NCBI GenBank assembly: GCA_934633695.1
Contig: CAKTYT010000008.1
Coordinates: 6,045-70,044 of the forward strand
DNA length: 64,000 nucleotides
Origin: an uncultured Clostridia bacterium
GTDB taxonomy: Bacteria > Bacillota > Clostridia > Christensenellales > CAG-138
Direction of reading: 5' to 3'
Shown here: piece after piece, positions 1 through 9,033 of the stretch
Numbering within the stretch: position 1 is the stretch's first letter
Layout of the letters: each line of letters begins with the position of its first letter
Notes under the pieces: generated by a model
Databases searched by the model: none
What the model was told of the DNA's origin: nothing
Seen by the model: only the letters and a program-made list of their open reading frames with translations
Position numbers and translations under genes: made by a program

Positions 1-650
1 CCTTCCAGTGGATAAAACCGATTCTCATAATGCGTAAACCCAATTTGAATGTATTCACATTCATCATATTCTTTAACGTTTTTCGGCAAAGCGTCACCGT
101 TCGAAAGCTTGACGTATACAATCGGAACTGTTTGCCATGGCTGACATTTATCCGTGTCCACCGTGCAAAGCAGCAGGTACTGCGCCTTTGAATCAAATAA
201 TGGCTGCATCTCTTCACTGATTTTCAAAGCGTAAACATCGCCTATTTCCCATCCGCAATAATAGTCCTTGGGCTGTCTGTAAACCGTCCTTTTTCGCTGC
301 GGGGAAAGCAAAGCTTCCTCCAAATCTGCCAATGCCTTTTTTCTGTGGCGATACGTTGTTTCTGTTTCACCTTTCCAAAGTTCAAGTTCGCTTCCGTCTT
401 GTATGCACCTTAATGCTCGCTCCTTGACCATTGGGTCAAGCCGTCCGGTTTTCCATTGAATATAAGCTAATGCCAACCAGAATACGTATCGCGTATCATC
501 ATAGTTGAAGTCTCCTTCTCGCTCATATTCAGCGATTAAGCTGTTCATTACAGACTCATCGTCTTCTCCTTTGCGAATACAATCCATGTAGGTGTCTTTG
601 ACGTCCAAAGCATAGTCACTTTGGAATATTCCCGTTCCCCATGTTCCCAT
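1..650 (-). CDS. DUF4259-like protein, likely immunity partner of the adjacent RHS tip (partial, runs off left edge)
   Basis: An open frame of 216 codons starts at 650 and leaves the window without a stop, so the C-terminus is missing. The start ATG follows an AGGAGG site that lies between this gene and the RHS tip, only 12 bases upstream. The N-terminus MGTWGTGIFQSD resembles the opening of DUF4259 proteins (MGxWGxGxFxxD), which are small soluble proteins of unknown function. Position directly behind a toxin-like RHS C-terminus is the usual place for a cognate immunity gene. That role is inferred from context. The family assignment rests on the N-terminal motif only. Confidence 0.6.
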   Translation of the reverse strand, partial: MGTWGTGIFQSDYALDVKDTYMDCIRKGEDDESVMNSLIAEYEREGDFNYDDTRYVFWLALAYIQWKTGRLDPMVKERALRCIQDGSELELWKGETETTYRHRKKALADLEEALLSPQRKRTVYRQPKDYYCGWEIGDVYALKISEEMQPLFDSKAQYLLLCTVDTDKCQPWQTVPIVYVKLSNGDALPKNVKEYDECEYIQIGFTHYENRFYPLE

Positions 651-662
651 AAATGTCCTCCT

Positions 663-1572
663 TTAATAACCGAGGATATTCAATACCTCGTTTGATATTA
701 TATTTTCAAATAGTGCGTTTGCCGAATCAATATAATGCCTGTAATTAGGATTATTCGCCCTAATTCCGTTAATTTGATTATTAGCAGGATTCAGAGCGTT
801 GAGCGTATGGTAATAAACCATAAGCAATTGTTCAAGTCCCCTCGCTTGGTCATATGTCAAATTCTTTCTAAATATGTGCATAGTTAGATGCCCTCTGGCA
901 TTACTGGTCTCATGAGCTTTTTTTCTAGCCTCGATATTCTTTGTCCTTCCTACATATTGGACAGTTCTCTCCAAATCGATCAGTCCATAAACGGTGTATA
1001 CCGCTGGTTCTTCTTCGTCTCCTTTGGGTGGCTTTGGTTTGGTTCGACTGTCTGTATTAGGTTTCGCATCTGTTTCAGCATCCGATGAAGCTGCTTTTGT
1101 AATAGCTACGGTGATTGTAGCTATTATTGAACCGATACCAAGACCAATGCCAAGACTTCCCCCTCCGGCTTCCCCAAGCGGCTTTATTGCTTCAGCATAC
1201 GAACCGCAGCTATCGCTCATATTCACCGGATTATTCAGGCAATACGCATACGCGTTATGCCCGAGAACACCCTGGCCGGTGGAGAGGAGGACATCGGCAG
1301 AGATGAACCTGCCGACTTCGGGGTTGTAGTACCTGCTTTGGAGGTAGTAGAAACCTGTATCCTCATCCGTCAATCGTCAGATTGCCGGTATACACATACC
1401 CACGGTAACGGAAGGGATTATTCTTTCCGAGTGTGGACGCGAATGAGCCCGAGGTTGACAACAGTTTGCCCCAAGAACCAAACCTCAACAGCAGCTCAAT
1501 CGCTGTTGAGATAAGTATATTCTACAACAGTTGTTCCGGTTTTGTCAATGAGTTTGACAATATCTCACTGGG
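663..1572 (-). pseudogene. Orphan RHS repeat C-terminal tip with GIY-YIG nuclease-like toxin domain, 5' end decayed
   Basis: The uninterrupted part (663-1373) holds the end of the RHS core (DTGFYYLQSRYYNPEVGRF, then the NAYAYCLNNPVN signature). After it come a glycine-rich segment, a proline/lysine linker and a C-terminal domain with VYGLID...YVGRT...E, which resembles GIY-YIG nucleases used as polymorphic toxins. Upstream the RHS core continues in other frames: LLSTSGSFASTLGKNNPFRY in a second frame (about 1383-1510) and DIVKLIDKTGTTVVEYTY in the first-seen frame order further up (about 1510-1564). At least two indels therefore break it. The longest frame would begin with an internal TTG and has no ribosome site. 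It reads as an orphan toxin tip left by recombination, as known in rhs loci, and is probably not expressed alone. Confidence 0.8.
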
Positions 1573-1689
1573 GATTGCTAAAGGCATTAATGCTACATTT
1601 AGTGTTTGAAGTCTGCCGTATTAAGGTTTTTCAATCGATTCCGGACATTTTCGATGATCGTTGATGCTGACATTTTATACCATTATGTT

Positions 1690-2148
1690 TTATTCATCAC
1701 TTTCGATCTCAGAAAACTGAACACTCCTGCACGCCGTCCGCAGTTTGTCGCCGGATGAAAACTCAATCAAAACTTCTATGTAGTCGTTTTTGGATTTCAA
1801 CTTACAGAATTTGTATTCGGGTTTCATGTCTTCAAACAGTCTTTGTACAAGCAGCGACTCACCTCCGCTTATTATGCTCATAGAAAAAATATGCGGAGAA
1901 GCACCCCAATACTCGCAGTTAGATATTTCTGTTCCGATCACATCAGTACAAGTTATGCGAATTCTCCTGAGTTCGGTGTATTCAATTGATACGTTATCAT
2001 TAAAATCAGTTTGTACAGCAAATGGCCACTCTGGTTTGACTACTGTTTCAAGACGGTTATGTGCACGATCAAACACAAAACTTTCAAAGTAGGCATCATG
2101 CAGACTGATATTGTTTGCTTCATGGATGTTTTCGCTGTTTATTATCAT
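1690..2148 (-). CDS. Hypothetical 152-residue protein, possible orphan immunity protein
   Basis: The start is placed at 2148 because GGGAGG lies eight bases before this ATG; a longer frame to 2199 has no such site. The protein is soluble and acidic, without signal peptide or membrane segment. It has the segment SLHDAYFESFVFD near the N-terminus, a short motif type also seen in small proteins located next to RHS or WapA toxin tips. I do not recognise a named family with certainty. It lies in the same orientation behind the decayed RHS tip, in a run of four small genes that looks like an orphan immunity array. The function is not known. Confidence 0.6.
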   Translation of the reverse strand: MIINSENIHEANNISLHDAYFESFVFDRAHNRLETVVKPEWPFAVQTDFNDNVSIEYTELRRIRITCTDVIGTEISNCEYWGASPHIFSMSIISGGESLLVQRLFEDMKPEYKFCKLKSKNDYIEVLIEFSSGDKLRTACRSVQFSEIESDE

Positions 2149-2253
2149 AATACACCTCCCAACTGTTTCCTCACTCAAGGGCAAAAAGGTAAGTCTCAAT
2201 TATAGATGTTCACAAAATAATTACACGTTGCAAGTTGCTGGCATAGAATATTC

Positions 2254-2718
2254 TTAAACGAATTGAGGTCTTATCCATATCGAAGAAAGTTGTCCGTTAT
2301 CAATCACTGCGACGGAATCCCGGGCAAACTCTACACTTTTACTTTCAGTGTTGCAGTCTGGGTTACCAATACAAATCCACCCTGTTTTATAGTCAAAATA
2401 TGTTTTCCAATCGTCTGCGTATCGTATGCCAGTACCCTCTTGGTGTTTTTCATCAAACGATACTGTTAGGATTCCTCGCTGGAACACGGGGGTAACCAAA
2501 TCTTTCTCAATCCAGTTATAGTTAGGGTTTACCCCTGTCACTTGAAGTACACGGCCAACGTCTAATTCAATATCTAAACTGTTGTATCCTGATCCAATTA
2601 AAACTGAAAAGTTAACATCGTTCCAAGGATTATAGAAAAATGAATATTCCTCTTTCAGATAGAGCGATTGTCCGTTAAATGCTATATTTTCATAAGCAAC
2701 AGTAAAACGCATCATCAT
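2254..2718 (-). CDS. Hypothetical 154-residue protein, possible orphan immunity protein
   Basis: The frame starts with three ATG codons (MMMRF) behind an AGGAG site, so the exact start is uncertain by one or two codons. The protein is soluble and rich in aromatic residues and acidic residues (YFDYKTGWICIGN, SSIWIRPQF), with no signal peptide or transmembrane helix. No known domain was recognised. Neighbours on both sides are equally small, run the same way, and lie downstream of an RHS remnant, which suggests an immunity gene or a relic of a toxin-immunity exchange. That is inference from context only. Confidence 0.55.
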   Translation of the reverse strand: MMMRFTVAYENIAFNGQSLYLKEEYSFFYNPWNDVNFSVLIGSGYNSLDIELDVGRVLQVTGVNPNYNWIEKDLVTPVFQRGILTVSFDEKHQEGTGIRYADDWKTYFDYKTGWICIGNPDCNTESKSVEFARDSVAVIDNGQLSSIWIRPQFV

Positions 2719-2832
2719 TTACTCCTGAGCAGAATCAGTATACTATTCTGCAATTATTTCTCACTATTCTGTTGATTCAAGAAACATTGAATGTTGCGGC
2801 ATTGTTTCGACAGCGGGTTTTTATTTGGAGAA

Positions 2833-3195
2833 TTACTCTTTCTCTTTGGATTTTTTGCTTTTCAAACGCTCCGAAAGCCGTGCCATAAGTGCTTTGTGCA
2901 CCAGTCGCAGTGCTTCGGGAAATTCAGGGATCTTTCGAACCCGAAACCAGTACCATGTTGACAGAGCCAAGCTGCCTATAGACACCATAAATAACTCAAG
3001 TGCAATTTCCTCGTTCTTAAACTTGAAAAATACAGGCAGTGCAATCAGCACGAAAGCCAGAGAGCGCAGCAGCAGTCTGTATGGTTTATCGCCACAGAAC
3101 AGTCCGAATATAATGCAAATCAAAGGCAGAAATCCAAGCCAATATACAGTGATATTGCATAGACCTTCAAAAAATCTTTCAATAAAAACAGTCAT
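2833..3195 (-). CDS. Small integral membrane protein, function unknown
   Basis: This 120-residue protein has two or three hydrophobic stretches (roughly residues 12-34, 41-58 and 66-84) and a very basic tail ending in lysine/glutamate repeats (RLKSKKSKEKE), giving an inside-positive C-terminus. An AAAGGGAT site precedes the ATG at 3195. No family was recognised. Membrane proteins of this size occur as immunity factors for membrane-acting or periplasmic toxins, and the location in the run of small genes near the RHS remnant would allow that, but nothing in the sequence proves it. Confidence 0.5.
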   Translation of the reverse strand: MTVFIERFFEGLCNITVYWLGFLPLICIIFGLFCGDKPYRLLLRSLAFVLIALPVFFKFKNEEIALELFMVSIGSLALSTWYWFRVRKIPEFPEALRLVHKALMARLSERLKSKKSKEKE

Positions 3196-3303
3196 GTTAA
3201 TATCCCTTTATACCGCTATCATAGTAAGCTTTATGTCAACGAGATAATCATCCTCTCGATGACGAAGGATGATTAGAAGGTTAAGACTTCTTATTTGAGT
3301 TAT

Positions 3304-4074
3304 TTAATCAAATCTCCCGGTTTGAGCATTGAATCTTGTTCGCATCCGCAGCATCTGACGCTTTTGGAAAAGCAAAGCCAACAATGCATAGAGCGGCAGC
3401 ACTGTGAGTAAAGCTCCGCATATCAGGCTTGCCTGAACATTGGAATGCTTTATCGCAGCATACAGCAGCGCACCAAACAGGCAGACAGCTATAAAGATCA
3501 GTGAGAGGGCATTTTTTGCATGACTGCGGTAGCAATGGTCGAAACTCTCCGTATTCTCACTGAATTCTATTGTCGGGCAGCTGCTGCATGAAACAGTTAT
3601 CAACGGACGCAAATACGTTCCTTTAAGAACAGCATCTTCCGGAATCGAATACCTTATCAGGCAGTCCGAGCCTGTCTCTCCGCCGATTTTAAATTCCACC
3701 TTTGCAGAATACGGGCAAAGATCATCATACCATCTGCCCGGAACAACATCAGCAAGCGCGGATATCCAGCGGAACGGAAGCGACAAGGAGAAGAAGAGTC
3801 TGTCGAACTTCTTTTCATCCGCCGAACGTGCGGGTGTGCCGATATAAGCTTCAACATCGTAAACACGGCCTTCATCCAGTTCAAATACAGCCTCGCGGTC
3901 AACGGAATCAAGCGTCTTCTCAAGTTCGCCGATGCGAAGACTGCACTTCATGCCATGTGGAATTTCAGCTTTGATTTTTATCATAACGACCTCTTTTTCT
4001 CTTGCGGATTTAATCAAGAATACAAGCATAATAATTGACGCTATCGTCAATGCAATATAACCAATCATTCGCAT
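3304..4074 (-). CDS. Membrane-anchored hypothetical protein with two C-terminal transmembrane helices
   Basis: The 256-residue product begins with a hydrophobic segment (about residues 4-20) that is a membrane anchor or uncleaved signal. A roughly 155-residue hydrophilic region with a few cysteines (SCSSCP near residue 166) follows. Two further hydrophobic helices (about 188-210 and 215-236) and a basic tail end it. The start codon has only a weak AAGG site. No family was recognised. The layout, an extracytoplasmic domain held by helices on both sides, fits a surface or immunity role, but no function can be given. Confidence 0.5.
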   Translation of the reverse strand: MRMIGYIALTIASIIMLVFLIKSAREKEVVMIKIKAEIPHGMKCSLRIGELEKTLDSVDREAVFELDEGRVYDVEAYIGTPARSADEKKFDRLFFSLSLPFRWISALADVVPGRWYDDLCPYSAKVEFKIGGETGSDCLIRYSIPEDAVLKGTYLRPLITVSCSSCPTIEFSENTESFDHCYRSHAKNALSLIFIAVCLFGALLYAAIKHSNVQASLICGALLTVLPLYALLALLFQKRQMLRMRTRFNAQTGRFD

Positions 4075-4170
4075 TTATGAACCTTATATTGCCGTTTCCG
4101 TCAATGGTGTAGTTCAGGCTGCTGATCGTCTGATTGTATCCGCCATATGCACCGGTATTGAATGCATACC
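4075..4170 (-). pseudogene. Possible RHS/YD-repeat remnant
   Basis: Directly upstream of the membrane protein gene, the minus strand reads as GYNQTISSLNYTIDGNGNI in an open frame. The spacing Y-T-I-D-G-N-G-N-I resembles the YD repeat of RHS proteins (YxYDxxGNI). It has no start codon and is in a different frame from the gene that follows. The rest of this gap (4171-4522) shows no gene that I can support; the frames there give unremarkable translations. The call is tentative because only about 30 residues are available. Confidence 0.3.
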
Positions 4171-4522
4171 TAACAGAACGTTATTTTACCATTGCAAAGT
4201 TTTATTGTCAAGTCATATTGTGATATATATTTCCACGATTTGCATTGTGCAAATGGAAGGAAGAACTTGTTTTTTTACGCTTGAATACAACAATGGAATT
4301 ACGAACCATTTCCATGGTAAAAATTAGGGAGTCCGGAATCAAACGCTCTGCGTAAAGGACGGCATATATAAAAAAGACACGAATCCTGTGCAGGAAACGG
4401 GATGTTTTCCATTGTATGTTGGCTTTTTGTTTATCAAAGGACATTATGCCGCTTGTTTTGACACTTTTCCAAGAGATTCAGGTACACATGCTGACACTTT
4501 TTCTTTTACAATGGCAGTAGAC

Positions 4523-4765
4523 TTAGAGAAGTTTCTTCGTTTTTCTCGCAAGATAGAGGGGGATGTTCGTAATCTCCCCATCTTTGCGATAGCCGCACTT
4601 GGAGAAACGCAGTGCATATTCAGGGTGATGGTCGGCGATGTACCACTTGAACGAGGGTGCGGATTTATCACCGCCGCCTTTTGCCTCAATGGGAATGATC
4701 TCCGTTCCGTTTTGCAGAACAAAATCAATTTCGCTGTTCTTGTTGCGTCTCTGTTCAATGGTTAA
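4523..4765 (-). pseudogene. C-terminal remnant of a DUF4143 AAA ATPase
   Basis: The last 75 or so residues read SEIDFVLQNG, IIPIEAKG, ALRFSKCGY and ITNIPLYLA in order. That is the typical C-terminal nuclease-like domain of DUF4143 proteins, which normally follow a complete AAA ATPase domain in proteins of about 400 residues. Here the ATPase part is missing. Upstream of about 4765 the frame continues only into unrelated, cysteine-rich sequence, so the gene is a 3' fragment. It marks past deletion or recombination in this accessory stretch. Overlapping plus-strand frames are shadows. Confidence 0.65.
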
Positions 4766-4917
4766 TGCAACCACCCCTTGCTTCGTTATCAAAAAAGTTG
4801 TACAATGAAGCCAGTATTTGCAGCTGCATATGACAAAAAATGGACATAGCAGCAGGTGTTGCACCGAATACTATAACAAGACTGACATGAGGGGAAAGAG
4901 AAGTCACTTGAAGCTAT

Positions 4918-5088
4918 ATGCAGCCTTTAAGAAAACAAGAAATGTGGTCACAGCAGTCGCCAAAAAAGAAAAGGCTAATTTTGAATTTATCTCTTGATGT
5001 GTCTGCGGTTTCATTTGAAGAAGGCTTTTCAAGAGCTGTTATGAATATTGGTCGTTTAGGATGGGGCAAGGTTGAATTTTGCCTGTAA
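4918..5088 (+). CDS. Small ORF of 56 codons or gene fragment, unknown
   Basis: An open frame encodes a basic N-terminal half (SPKKKRLILNL) and an ordered-looking C-terminal half (SFEEGFSRAVMNIGRLGWGK). It has no convincing ribosome binding site. An overlapping 36-codon frame from 4887 in another frame is also open. Together these suggest the 3' end of a frameshifted older gene, or a true small protein. I do not recognise it. It ends 13 bases before the promoter of the helicase gene. Confidence 0.25.
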   Translation: MQPLRKQEMWSQQSPKKKRLILNLSLDVSAVSFEEGFSRAVMNIGRLGWGKVEFCL

Positions 5089-5101
5089 AATGACGCAAAA
5101 T

Positions 5102-5130
5102 TTGACATGGTGAAGTCTCTGATCTATTGA
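5102..5130 (+). promoter_or_regulatory. Candidate sigma-A promoter of the helicase gene
   Basis: TTGACA at 5102-5107, a 17-base spacer and TATTGA at 5125-5130. The -35 box is perfect and the -10 box matches four of six consensus positions. The predicted transcript starts near 5137, about 50 bases before the helicase start codon. Confidence 0.5.
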
Positions 5131-5185
5131 ACCCATTACGAGAACTAAAAAGAAACTTCTAATTATGCAAAAAAGAGGATTTATC

Positions 5186-8100
5186 ATGCTGCATCCAGGT
5201 TTATATGAACAAGTTATAAATAATGCATTAACGAGTGAACTTTCGCAAGTTCCGGAGACTTGCAAGGCCATTGCCTCAATTGATGCGGCAGAGGCACCGA
5301 AGATACTTTCAAAGTATCTGACAGGTGTTATACAAAAGGGATTAGACAATATTCTTGACAATGGAGGGGATATCTTTGCCCAGGTTGAACTGATTAACCA
5401 AATAGTGAAACTGGTTCAAGAGGTGACGGAAGATATAGATTTTGAAAGACTCAGTGTTGCAAAGCGTGCGGAGCAGCTGCTTGCACTTCTAAGCGAAGCG
5501 GATCCAAGGTTGATAGCAGGAAAAACTGCATCGGACATTGAGCGGCCAGAAACCTCAATTGCACAGAGTTCGTTGTTTACAGGTGCAATTCATGAGCCTC
5601 AAATGTTTACTGAACTAAGAAAAGAAATTATATCTGCCGATCGAATTGACATGCTCGTATCTTTCATCAAGTGGAGTGGGTTACGGCTCATTATGGAAGA
5701 GCTGCGCGAGTTTACTTTAAAAGGCGGTGAGCTTAGAGTTATCACTACATCATACATGGGGGCAACGGACATTAAGGCAATGGAGGAACTTCGCAGCCTG
5801 CCCAACACAAAAATAAAAGTAAGCTATAACACGAAAATGACTCGTTTACATGCAAAGGCATACGTTTTTTACCGCAACACGGGCTTTACAACCGCCTATG
5901 TTGGTTCCTCAAACCTGTCGAATGCAGCATTGACGAGGGGACTTGAGTGGAATACGAAGGTCACAGAATGTGATCTGCCCGAGACCATAGATAAGATTAC
6001 TGCCACGTTCGAATACTATTGGAACGATCGTGAATTCGAATACTATGCTGAGGATCAAAAGGAACGTCTCGCACGTGCATTGCACGCAGAGAGGTTTTTT
6101 GAAGCAAACAATGCCGAATTTTACACTATGGATATTCATCCATATTCTTTCCAGCAGGAAATCCTAGATAGGTTGGAAGCAGAACGCACAATTCGTGGGT
6201 ATAACAGGAATTTGGTGATTGCTGCAACCGGTACAGGTAAAACCGTTGTTTCAGCATTGGATTACAAACGTTTTTGCAGGAAGAATCCGGACAGACACTG
6301 CCGTTTGCTCTTTGTAGCACACCGGGAGGAGATTTTGAAGCAGAGCATGTTCACCTTTCGGGCAGTGCTTAAGGATGCAAACTTCGGAGAACTGTATGTG
6401 GGAAACTACAAGCCAGAAAATGTTGACGAACTGTTTATCTCGATTCAAACATTTAACTCTAAACGGTTTGCAGAAAGAACTTCTAGGAATTTCTATGATT
6501 ACATTGTTGTGGATGAATTTCACCATGCCGCCGCACCCGCATATCAGGAGCTGTTGGCATATTATCAACCGTGCGTTTTGCTCGGTTTGACTGCTACGCC
6601 GGAGCGTATGGATGGCAAGAGCGTCCTTCCATATTTTAATAATCGTATTGCAGCGGAGATACGGCTTCCGGAAGCTATTGATAGAAAATTACTGTGTCCG
6701 TTTCAATATTTTGGTGTTGCAGATACTGTTGATTTAGATTCACTAAGATGGACTGCCGGCGGTTATGATAAGAGTGAGCTTTCGAATGTTTACACCATCA
6801 GCGGTGCGGTTGCCATTCGCCGTGCGGATCACGTTGTATCAACAGTGATTCGGTATGTGACCGACATTAATGAAGTTAAAGGACTTGGTTTCTGTGTAAC
6901 GGTTGAACATGCAGAATTTATGTGCCGTTATTTCAATAATCACGGAATACCTTCTGGGTTTTTGACGGGCAAGTCTCCTGACGAGGAGCGTCGAACAGCA
7001 AAAAAGCGTCTGGTGTCGGGAGAAATTCGATTTATCTTCGTTGTGGACATTTATAATGAGGGCATTGATATCCCGGAAGTCAACACTGTTCTCTTTTTGC
7101 GTCCGACAGAATCACTGACGATATTTCTTCAACAACTGGGACGCGGCTTGCGTTTAGCGGATAATAAAGAGTGCTTGACAGTACTCGATTTCATTGGACA
7201 AGCAAATAAAAGATATAATTTTGAAGATAAATTTGCTGCACTCCTGTCAAACACAAAGCGAAGTGTGAGCAGAGAACTGAAAGAGGGCTTTATTTCCGTA
7301 CCGAAAGGCTGTTATATTCAGCTTGAAAAGAAGGCGGAAAGGTACGTACTTGAAAATATTCGTGCATCTTACGGCAATACTGCGGGTTTAGTGTCGCGAG
7401 TTGCTTCGTTTTCTGAAGACAGCGGACGGGAACTCACACTTACAAATTTTCTTGAGTACTATCATCTCGACCCGAGAGTCATTTATAAATTTTCCTCTTT
7501 TTCACGCATATGTGCAAGGGCTGATGTGATAGAAAACTTTACAGAACCACTGGAAAGCACTATGACTAAGGCATTAGCAAGATTTGCGGTTGCAGATTCA
7601 CGCCGCTTCATAGCATTTCTTCTCAACACACTGCCTCGAATTGGTAATGTTGATTTTGCGACGTTATCAAATGTTGAAAAACGCATGATGCAGATGTTTT
7701 ACGTTACAGTCTGGGGCAAACCTGCGGAAAATTGGAATGACGAAGAAGTTCGCAATAATCTGTATGCCCTTTCTGACAGTACGACTATGCTGAGCGAACT
7801 TCAGGAACTGTTAAAAATCCGTTTCGATCAAATAGACTTTATTGATGAAAATGTAGACTTAAATTTTGACTGCCCGCTTGATTTGCATTGCACATATACC
7901 CGCGATCAGATTCTTGTGGCAATGGATTTCATGAAGCCCGCAACGATGCGTGAGGGAGTAAAGTGGCTGCCGGAAAAGAATGCAGACTTGTTCTTTGTGA
8001 CATTAAACAAAGCGGAGAAGGACTATTCGCCCACCACAATGTACAAGGATTATTCAATAAACGATGTTTTGTTTCATTGGCAGAGCCAGAGTACAACTGC

Positions 8101-8341
8101 GGAAAACTCGCCAACCGGACAGCGTTATATCCACCACGCAGAACGTGGGAGCAAGGTGCTGCTGTTCGTCCGTGAGTTTAAAGCTGATCGTTTAACCGGT
8201 AGTGCTGAGGCCTATACATACCTTGGTACTGCGAAATATGTGTCCCACTCTGGTTCAAAACCAATGAATATCACATGGAAGCTGGAGCGGCCGATTCCTG
8301 CGAAATTCCTGAAGAAAACGAATAAGTTGGTTGTGGGATGA
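5186..8341 (+). CDS. PLD-nuclease / SF2 helicase / DUF3427 protein
   Basis: The 1051-residue protein has three parts. A phospholipase-D-like domain carries RLHAKAY near residue 219 and GSSNLSN near 240, the HxK and downstream N/S residues of the PLD active site. A superfamily 2 helicase core follows: ATGTGKT (Walker A) near 347, DEFHHA near 442, LTATPERMDG near 467, GIDIPEV near 626 and QQLGRGLR near 650. The C-terminal 350 residues match the DUF3427 layout. Such proteins are ATP-driven DNA-processing enzymes often found in defence islands. The start is set at 5186 because AAAAGAGG lies seven bases upstream; an ATG at 5165 lacks a site. It stands alone, with no methyltransferase or partner subunit nearby. 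A defence role is likely but unproven. Confidence 0.88.
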   Translation: MLHPGLYEQVINNALTSELSQVPETCKAIASIDAAEAPKILSKYLTGVIQKGLDNILDNGGDIFAQVELINQIVKLVQEVTEDIDFERLSVAKRAEQLLALLSEADPRLIAGKTASDIERPETSIAQSSLFTGAIHEPQMFTELRKEIISADRIDMLVSFIKWSGLRLIMEELREFTLKGGELRVITTSYMGATDIKAMEELRSLPNTKIKVSYNTKMTRLHAKAYVFYRNTGFTTAYVGSSNLSNAALTRGLEWNTKVTECDLPETIDKITATFEYYWNDREFEYYAEDQKERLARALHAERFFEANNAEFYTMDIHPYSFQQEILDRLEAERTIRGYNRNLVIAATGTGKTVVSALDYKRFCRKNPDRHCRLLFVAHREEILKQSMFTFRAVLKDANFGELYVGNYKPENVDELFISIQTFNSKRFAERTSRNFYDYIVVDEFHHAAAPAYQELLAYYQPCVLLGLTATPERMDGKSVLPYFNNRIAAEIRLPEAIDRKLLCPFQYFGVADTVDLDSLRWTAGGYDKSELSNVYTISGAVAIRRADHVVSTVIRYVTDINEVKGLGFCVTVEHAEFMCRYFNNHGIPSGFLTGKSPDEERRTAKKRLVSGEIRFIFVVDIYNEGIDIPEVNTVLFLRPTESLTIFLQQLGRGLRLADNKECLTVLDFIGQANKRYNFEDKFAALLSNTKRSVSRELKEGFISVPKGCYIQLEKKAERYVLENIRASYGNTAGLVSRVASFSEDSGRELTLTNFLEYYHLDPRVIYKFSSFSRICARADVIENFTEPLESTMTKALARFAVADSRRFIAFLLNTLPRIGNVDFATLSNVEKRMMQMFYVTVWGKPAENWNDEEVRNNLYALSDSTTMLSELQELLKIRFDQIDFIDENVDLNFDCPLDLHCTYTRDQILVAMDFMKPATMREGVKWLPEKNADLFFVTLNKAEKDYSPTTMYKDYSINDVLFHWQSQSTTAENSPTGQRYIHHAERGSKVLLFVREFKADRLTGSAEAYTYLGTAKYVSHSGSKPMNITWKLERPIPAKFLKKTNKLVVG

Positions 8342-8511
8342 ACTTTTAATTCTAAGAAATGATGCGAAAGATGTTGACTGGCAATGAAAAAAACGATACA
8401 GTATCTACGAGAAAATGTGAGACACATTTGAAACAGAGAGCAGCACGGTGTTCGAAGTTTGTTATGAAGCAACTGTCGGAATAGCTTAGACAGCAGTGAA
8501 AGGAGACATAA

Positions 8512-9033
8512 ATGGACATAATCAAATTGGAACGTGAAGCATACGCAGGGAAAAAATTCACCATGCGTTACAGGACAAATGGATATTATGACATCAGGAG
8601 GACGAATCGGGGTTTTGAAATTGAATATAGGTGCTTTGAGAAACCTCGGGAAATGTCATTTGACGATTGCTTTTTCAGCGAATGGTTGGAAGGTGCCGTC
8701 GCATACGGAGCATTTGAAGACGGACAGCTGGTTGGATACGTTGAGGGAACGCTTGAGGAGTGGAATAACCGTTATCGCATCAGCAATATTGGTATTTTTG
8801 ATCATTCAAAACGGCATGGCGGCATCGGCAGTAAATTGCTCGAAGTTATTCTTGAAGAAGCGAAACGGAGCGGAGCTCGGATGGCCGTACTTGAAACGCA
8901 GAATTGCAATGAAAATGCAATTTCTTTTTATCGCAAAAACGACTTTGAACTCATAGGCTTTGATTTGTATGCATACGGCAATAACGACCCTGAACGGCAC
9001 GAAGTCAGAATCGAAATGGGAAGGAAGCTATGA
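8512..9033 (+). CDS. GNAT family N-acetyltransferase
   Basis: The 173-residue protein follows an AAAGGAG site. It shows the GNAT order: a strand with GAFEDGQLVGYVEG, then ISNIGIFDHSKRHGGIGSKL around residues 90-108 (the R/KxxGxG acetyl-CoA loop), then AVLETQNCNENAISFYRKNDF, the usual C-terminal strand and helix. The closest general likeness is to streptothricin-type and other small-molecule acetyltransferases, but the substrate cannot be told. Its stop overlaps the ATG of a second acetyltransferase gene (ATGA), so the two form a translationally coupled pair. Confidence 0.85.
   Translation: MDIIKLEREAYAGKKFTMRYRTNGYYDIRRTNRGFEIEYRCFEKPREMSFDDCFFSEWLEGAVAYGAFEDGQLVGYVEGTLEEWNNRYRISNIGIFDHSKRHGGIGSKLLEVILEEAKRSGARMAVLETQNCNENAISFYRKNDFELIGFDLYAYGNNDPERHEVRIEMGRKL

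Noticed and set aside
3246..3274. Hairpin AATCATCCT / AGGATGATT as a terminator
   Set aside because: It has no T-run on either strand; left as an unexplained inverted repeat.
4388..4765. Plus-strand frame of 125 codons
   Set aside because: It is the antisense of the DUF4143 fragment, whose minus-strand translation shows a clear family pattern; the plus-strand product does not.
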